Below, piece after piece: positions 61,558 to 64,000 of a stretch of 64,000 nt of DNA. The notes beneath the pieces are model-generated. The model saw only the letters and a program-made list of their open reading frames with translations, did not search any database and was not told the origin of the DNA. The translations under genes and the position numbers were made by a program. How positions within the stretch are numbered: position 1 is the stretch's first letter; the number at the start of each line of letters is the position of its first letter. Origin of the DNA: Variovorax sp. ZS18.2.2 (lineage in GTDB: Bacteria > Pseudomonadota > Gammaproteobacteria > Burkholderiales > Burkholderiaceae_C); NCBI RefSeq assembly GCF_024701975.1, contig NZ_JANLNM010000005.1:62001-126000 (forward strand). Direction: 5' to 3'.

Positions 61558-63567
61558 TCAGGCTGCCACCTCCAGGACCATCATCAGGCCGCCGCCTCCG
61601 TCCTGCTCGACGTTGTTGTTGGTCGTGTGGTGCGGGATGTGGCAGTGGACCAGCCATTTTCCGGGCCGCAAGGCCTTCCAGATCACGTCGTAGCGCTGCC
61701 CGGGTCCGACATTGACGGTGTCGGCCTGGAAGCGCGCCGACTCCGGCAGGACGTACCCGTCCCTTGCGATGACGGTGAACGGGCCGCCATGGACGTGCAT
61801 GGGGTGCACGAAGTTGTTGTTGCTGCCTACAAACCTGAGTTTGATCGTCTCACCGACCTTCATCTTCACCGTGTCGGTCGCGGGGAATGCCTTGCTATTG
61901 ATGGTGAAGTAGTTGGGAAGGCCACCTTCCATCAGCATGGCCGGATAGGTCAGACCTTCGCGCTTGAGCCACTCCTGCAACTGCAACACGTACTCATGGT
62001 CGGCCTTGGGTTCCTCCTGCGGGCTCTTGGGATCGATGATCAGCGCACCGTACAGGCCGAAGGCCTGCTGGCGATCGACATGATCGTGTGTGTGATAGAA
62101 AAAAGTCCCGGCCTGCTCGGTCGTGAACTCGTAGGTGTACGAGCCGCCGGGCTGGATCGGCTTCTGCGTGATCTTGGCGGGGCCGTCCATTTCGTTCGGC
62201 AAGATCAAGCCATGCCAGTGCACCGTGGTGCTTTCGGGCAAGCGGTTTGTCACCTTGATGCGCACGCGATCACCTTCCGTGACACGAATTCTCGGGCCTG
62301 GAATCGTCGCATTGAACGCATAGCCTTCGACCGCCACATCCGGGAGGATGTTCCAACGGATGACGCTGGTCTCAAGGTTGAAGACCTTGACCCCGTTGTC
62401 CAGCGTTGGGACCAGATCCACGTCGCCACGGGCCTGAGCTGCAGCAGCGTGTGCGACCAGACGCGGGTGGATTGCGGACATGTCACGCATCGCGTCGCCC
62501 GGGGTGTCCCAGCCCATGATCATCGACGGCGGCATGATGGCGCCGCGCACGTCCCGGTTCGACAAGCGCATGTTCACGAACATCGCGGGCATCGTCATGC
62601 CGGCGAGCAACATGAGCGTGGTCGTCATGGTCACCGCGGCCAATTGTGGCCGCGTCACGTCGGGGCGCATGCTGTGACCATTGCGGCCACCATGTCCACC
62701 TTGGCCGGGCTTCGTGCCGTGCGCGTTGCCGGTTGAAGCGTCAGTTGGCGCTTTGTCTGGAAGTGCGCCTTCTTCATGGCCCGCGTGAGCACCATGACCC
62801 TGTGTATTGTTTGCCGTGTCATGCGATACCGCAGGCATTGCACTTTGCCCATGATTGCCCTGCGTGGGCATGTCTGATTGGTCGCCTGCAGCCTTCTCGG
62901 GCTGACGTTCTGTCATCAATCCGTGCTTCATCTTGCGCGACACCATCCAGACGTTCACCGGGTAGGCCACTGCAAATCCGACGGCCACGCCCAGGGACAT
63001 CACGCCCCAGAAGATGAGCTCGGTCGGATCCATGGCGCGCATGTCGCGGCCCATCATCAGCAGCGCCATCACCGGCGCCATGCCCGCCATCATCGCGTTC
63101 ATGCTGATGAATTCGGGCATGAAGGATCTCTTGACGTTCTCCAAGTACGTGCCGCCCATCATGTTCTTCATGAAAAGCGACTGAAACACGAAGAGGCCGA
63201 ACGCGAAACCCGCGATGTACTCCACGATCAGGTCGATCCACATCGGAAGTCCCAGCACCGCGGTCACGACGGCTGCCAGGATGATCCCGGTCGCATCGCC
63301 CGCAACGCAGTGGATCGTCGAGCCCACGCCCTGTTTCCAGAGCGGCTTGACGAACTCCTCATGCTCTCCTGGGGCTGGCTCCTTGTCCGCCATCACATAC
63401 AGCAGCAGGCCCACAGGCCCCAAATACAGGGTGACAAGGATGAACCCCCACTTCATCACCACAGGCTCGGGGTTGTTCCTCAGTTGGTCCCAGGCCACGT
63501 AGGCCGTCGACAGCGCGGCCAAAGCGAACCAGACGGCCAGGAAGTAGTCGATGGGTTGAACGAACAT
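61558..63567 (-). CDS. Multicopper oxidase fused to a DUF4396-type membrane domain
   Basis: Residues about 1-215 have several membrane segments (IDYFLAVWFALAALSTAYVA; DLIVEYIAGFAFGLFVFQSL) matching DUF4396. A His/Met/Gly-rich linker (NHGQSAM ... HGGRNGHSM) leads to a multicopper oxidase with all copper clusters: HWHG, HTHDH, HPMHVHG and HCHIPHH. Copper oxidation or detoxification of Cu(I) in the periplasm is the family role. The N-terminal domain replaces the usual signal peptide and anchors it in the membrane. The linker makes a second TM segment (AAVTMTTTLMLLAGMTMPAM). Confidence 0.9.
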   Translation of the reverse strand: MFVQPIDYFLAVWFALAALSTAYVAWDQLRNNPEPVVMKWGFILVTLYLGPVGLLLYVMADKEPAPGEHEEFVKPLWKQGVGSTIHCVAGDATGIILAAVVTAVLGLPMWIDLIVEYIAGFAFGLFVFQSLFMKNMMGGTYLENVKRSFMPEFISMNAMMAGMAPVMALLMMGRDMRAMDPTELIFWGVMSLGVAVGFAVAYPVNVWMVSRKMKHGLMTERQPEKAAGDQSDMPTQGNHGQSAMPAVSHDTANNTQGHGAHAGHEEGALPDKAPTDASTGNAHGTKPGQGGHGGRNGHSMRPDVTRPQLAAVTMTTTLMLLAGMTMPAMFVNMRLSNRDVRGAIMPPSMIMGWDTPGDAMRDMSAIHPRLVAHAAAAQARGDVDLVPTLDNGVKVFNLETSVIRWNILPDVAVEGYAFNATIPGPRIRVTEGDRVRIKVTNRLPESTTVHWHGLILPNEMDGPAKITQKPIQPGGSYTYEFTTEQAGTFFYHTHDHVDRQQAFGLYGALIIDPKSPQEEPKADHEYVLQLQEWLKREGLTYPAMLMEGGLPNYFTINSKAFPATDTVKMKVGETIKLRFVGSNNNFVHPMHVHGGPFTVIARDGYVLPESARFQADTVNVGPGQRYDVIWKALRPGKWLVHCHIPHHTTNNNVEQDGGGGLMMVLEVAA

Positions 63568-63689
63568 AGGTGATCACCGGTGTTTGGGTTCAGGCCCGCA
63601 CGATGTCGCCAGCCACCTTGCGCCGTTCGGACCGAGCGAGCCCTGGACGTTAATGTGAGCGTGCCCTGCGCGAGGCACCGCTTTACCGC

Positions 63690-64000
63690 TCAGGGATTCT
63701 TTTTCATCCACGCATCCAGCTGCGCGATTTCCTTGGTTTGGTCCTTGATGATCTTGCGCGCCATCGCTCTGAGCTCCGGCGATTTACCGTGCGCGATCTC
63801 TGGCTTGGCCATCTCGAGCGCCTGCTGGTGATGCATCTTCATCAGCATTGCGAAGTCCTTGTCGGTGTCGCCCGACATCTGCATCTTTTGCATGCCGTCC
63901 ATGCCACTCATCATGGACTTTTTCATCTCATCCGATCCGCCACCCTTTTGCATTTGTGCGGAAGACATGGCCATTGGCGCCGGTGAAGTGGAGGGTTGAG
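63690..64000 (-). CDS. DUF305 family protein, 5' end outside window
   Basis: The visible frame is open to the window edge, reading ...QPSTSPAPMAMSSAQMQKG and ending AQLDAWMKKNP. FAMLMKMHHQQALEMAKPEI and the HG motif are the DUF305 (ferritin-like four-helix) signature with Met and His that can bind copper. The true start lies to the right of the window, where a signal peptide would be expected; the ATG at 63974 is only an internal candidate. Neighbourhood points to copper handling. Confidence 0.75.
   Translation of the reverse strand, partial: QPSTSPAPMAMSSAQMQKGGGSDEMKKSMMSGMDGMQKMQMSGDTDKDFAMLMKMHHQQALEMAKPEIAHGKSPELRAMARKIIKDQTKEIAQLDAWMKKNP

Noticed and set aside
1..64000. CRISPR arrays, rRNA and tRNA genes
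   Set aside because: I scanned for regularly spaced repeats and conserved RNA blocks and saw none; absence is by eye only.

Overview
The window is high-GC DNA with closely packed, often overlapping genes. Gene content (pqq cluster, tandem czc-type metal efflux operons, glt-type ABC transporter, RIT and IS66 elements) suggests a betaproteobacterium of the order Burkholderiales, most likely a Comamonadaceae such as Variovorax. That assignment is inferred from gene content; no rRNA or tRNA gene was seen.

Layout. 1-2600: envelope and redox genes on the minus strand (partial secreted protein, TlpA/DipZ-like redoxin, membrane protein, AraC-type regulator). 2737-3534: an exported fumarylacetoacetate hydrolase-family protein. 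7716-3539 (minus): a complete pqqABCDE operon with a 24-residue pqqA, a terminator-like attenuator between pqqA and pqqB, and a family S33 proline iminopeptidase-like gene as the last gene. 7940-8815: an alpha/beta hydrolase followed by a strong bidirectional terminator.

8950-18100 is an accessory island with two modules. Module 1 (9432-13234) is a tightly overlapping operon: a Lon-like AAA+ ATPase, a calcineurin-like phosphoesterase carrying a C-terminal DUF2384 (MbcA/ParS/Xre antitoxin) domain, a HAD_SAK-type phosphatase, and a second, paralogous phosphoesterase without the extra domain. Module 2 (13791-18093) has an HTH/ImmA-IrrE metallopeptidase/PIN-like operon diverging from a sce7726-like nuclease, a Beta_protein-family protein and a small protein. 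The two arms of module 2 start 23 bp apart around a perfect 16-bp palindrome whose two TATAAT boxes would give leaderless transcripts in both directions. This island is the best candidate here for an undescribed system (RNA-end processing, defence or toxin-antitoxin).

18133-26574: a CopI-like cupredoxin, a LysR-controlled operon (periplasmic protein, PLP-dependent gamma/beta-lyase, gltIJKL-type amino-acid ABC transporter), a frameshifted periplasmic metal-locus protein, a His-tailed DMT permease and an MgtC/SapB protein. 27374-35675: first czcICBA operon with small secreted proteins. 35883-42456: a GAF-domain gene split by an IS66-family element (8-bp target duplication), whose transposase gene is itself split by a RIT element (three tyrosine recombinases between 62-bp perfect inverted repeats). 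42655-46954: czcRS two-component system, divergent EptA-like phosphoethanolamine transferase and a zinc-ribbon protein. 47046-55201: second czcICBA operon with a PII-like protein, a lipoprotein and a CDF exporter. 55249-64000: frameshifted PCuAC chaperone, SPC-type P-type ATPase (CzcP-like), CopA-type copper ATPase, CopZ, a CueR-type operator, a DUF4396-multicopper oxidase fusion and a DUF305 protein running off the window.

How the genes fit: 18-64 kb is a heavy-metal resistance region (Zn/Cd/Co by Czc RND, CDF and P-type pumps; Cu by CopA/CopZ/CopI/multicopper oxidase). Perfect ATTACA-N4-TGTAAT dyads lie before the first czc operon and in the czcR/eptA gap, with weaker copies elsewhere, suggesting one CzcR-type regulon. 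Two genes here carry single-base frameshifts, so either gene decay or residual sequencing error should be considered.
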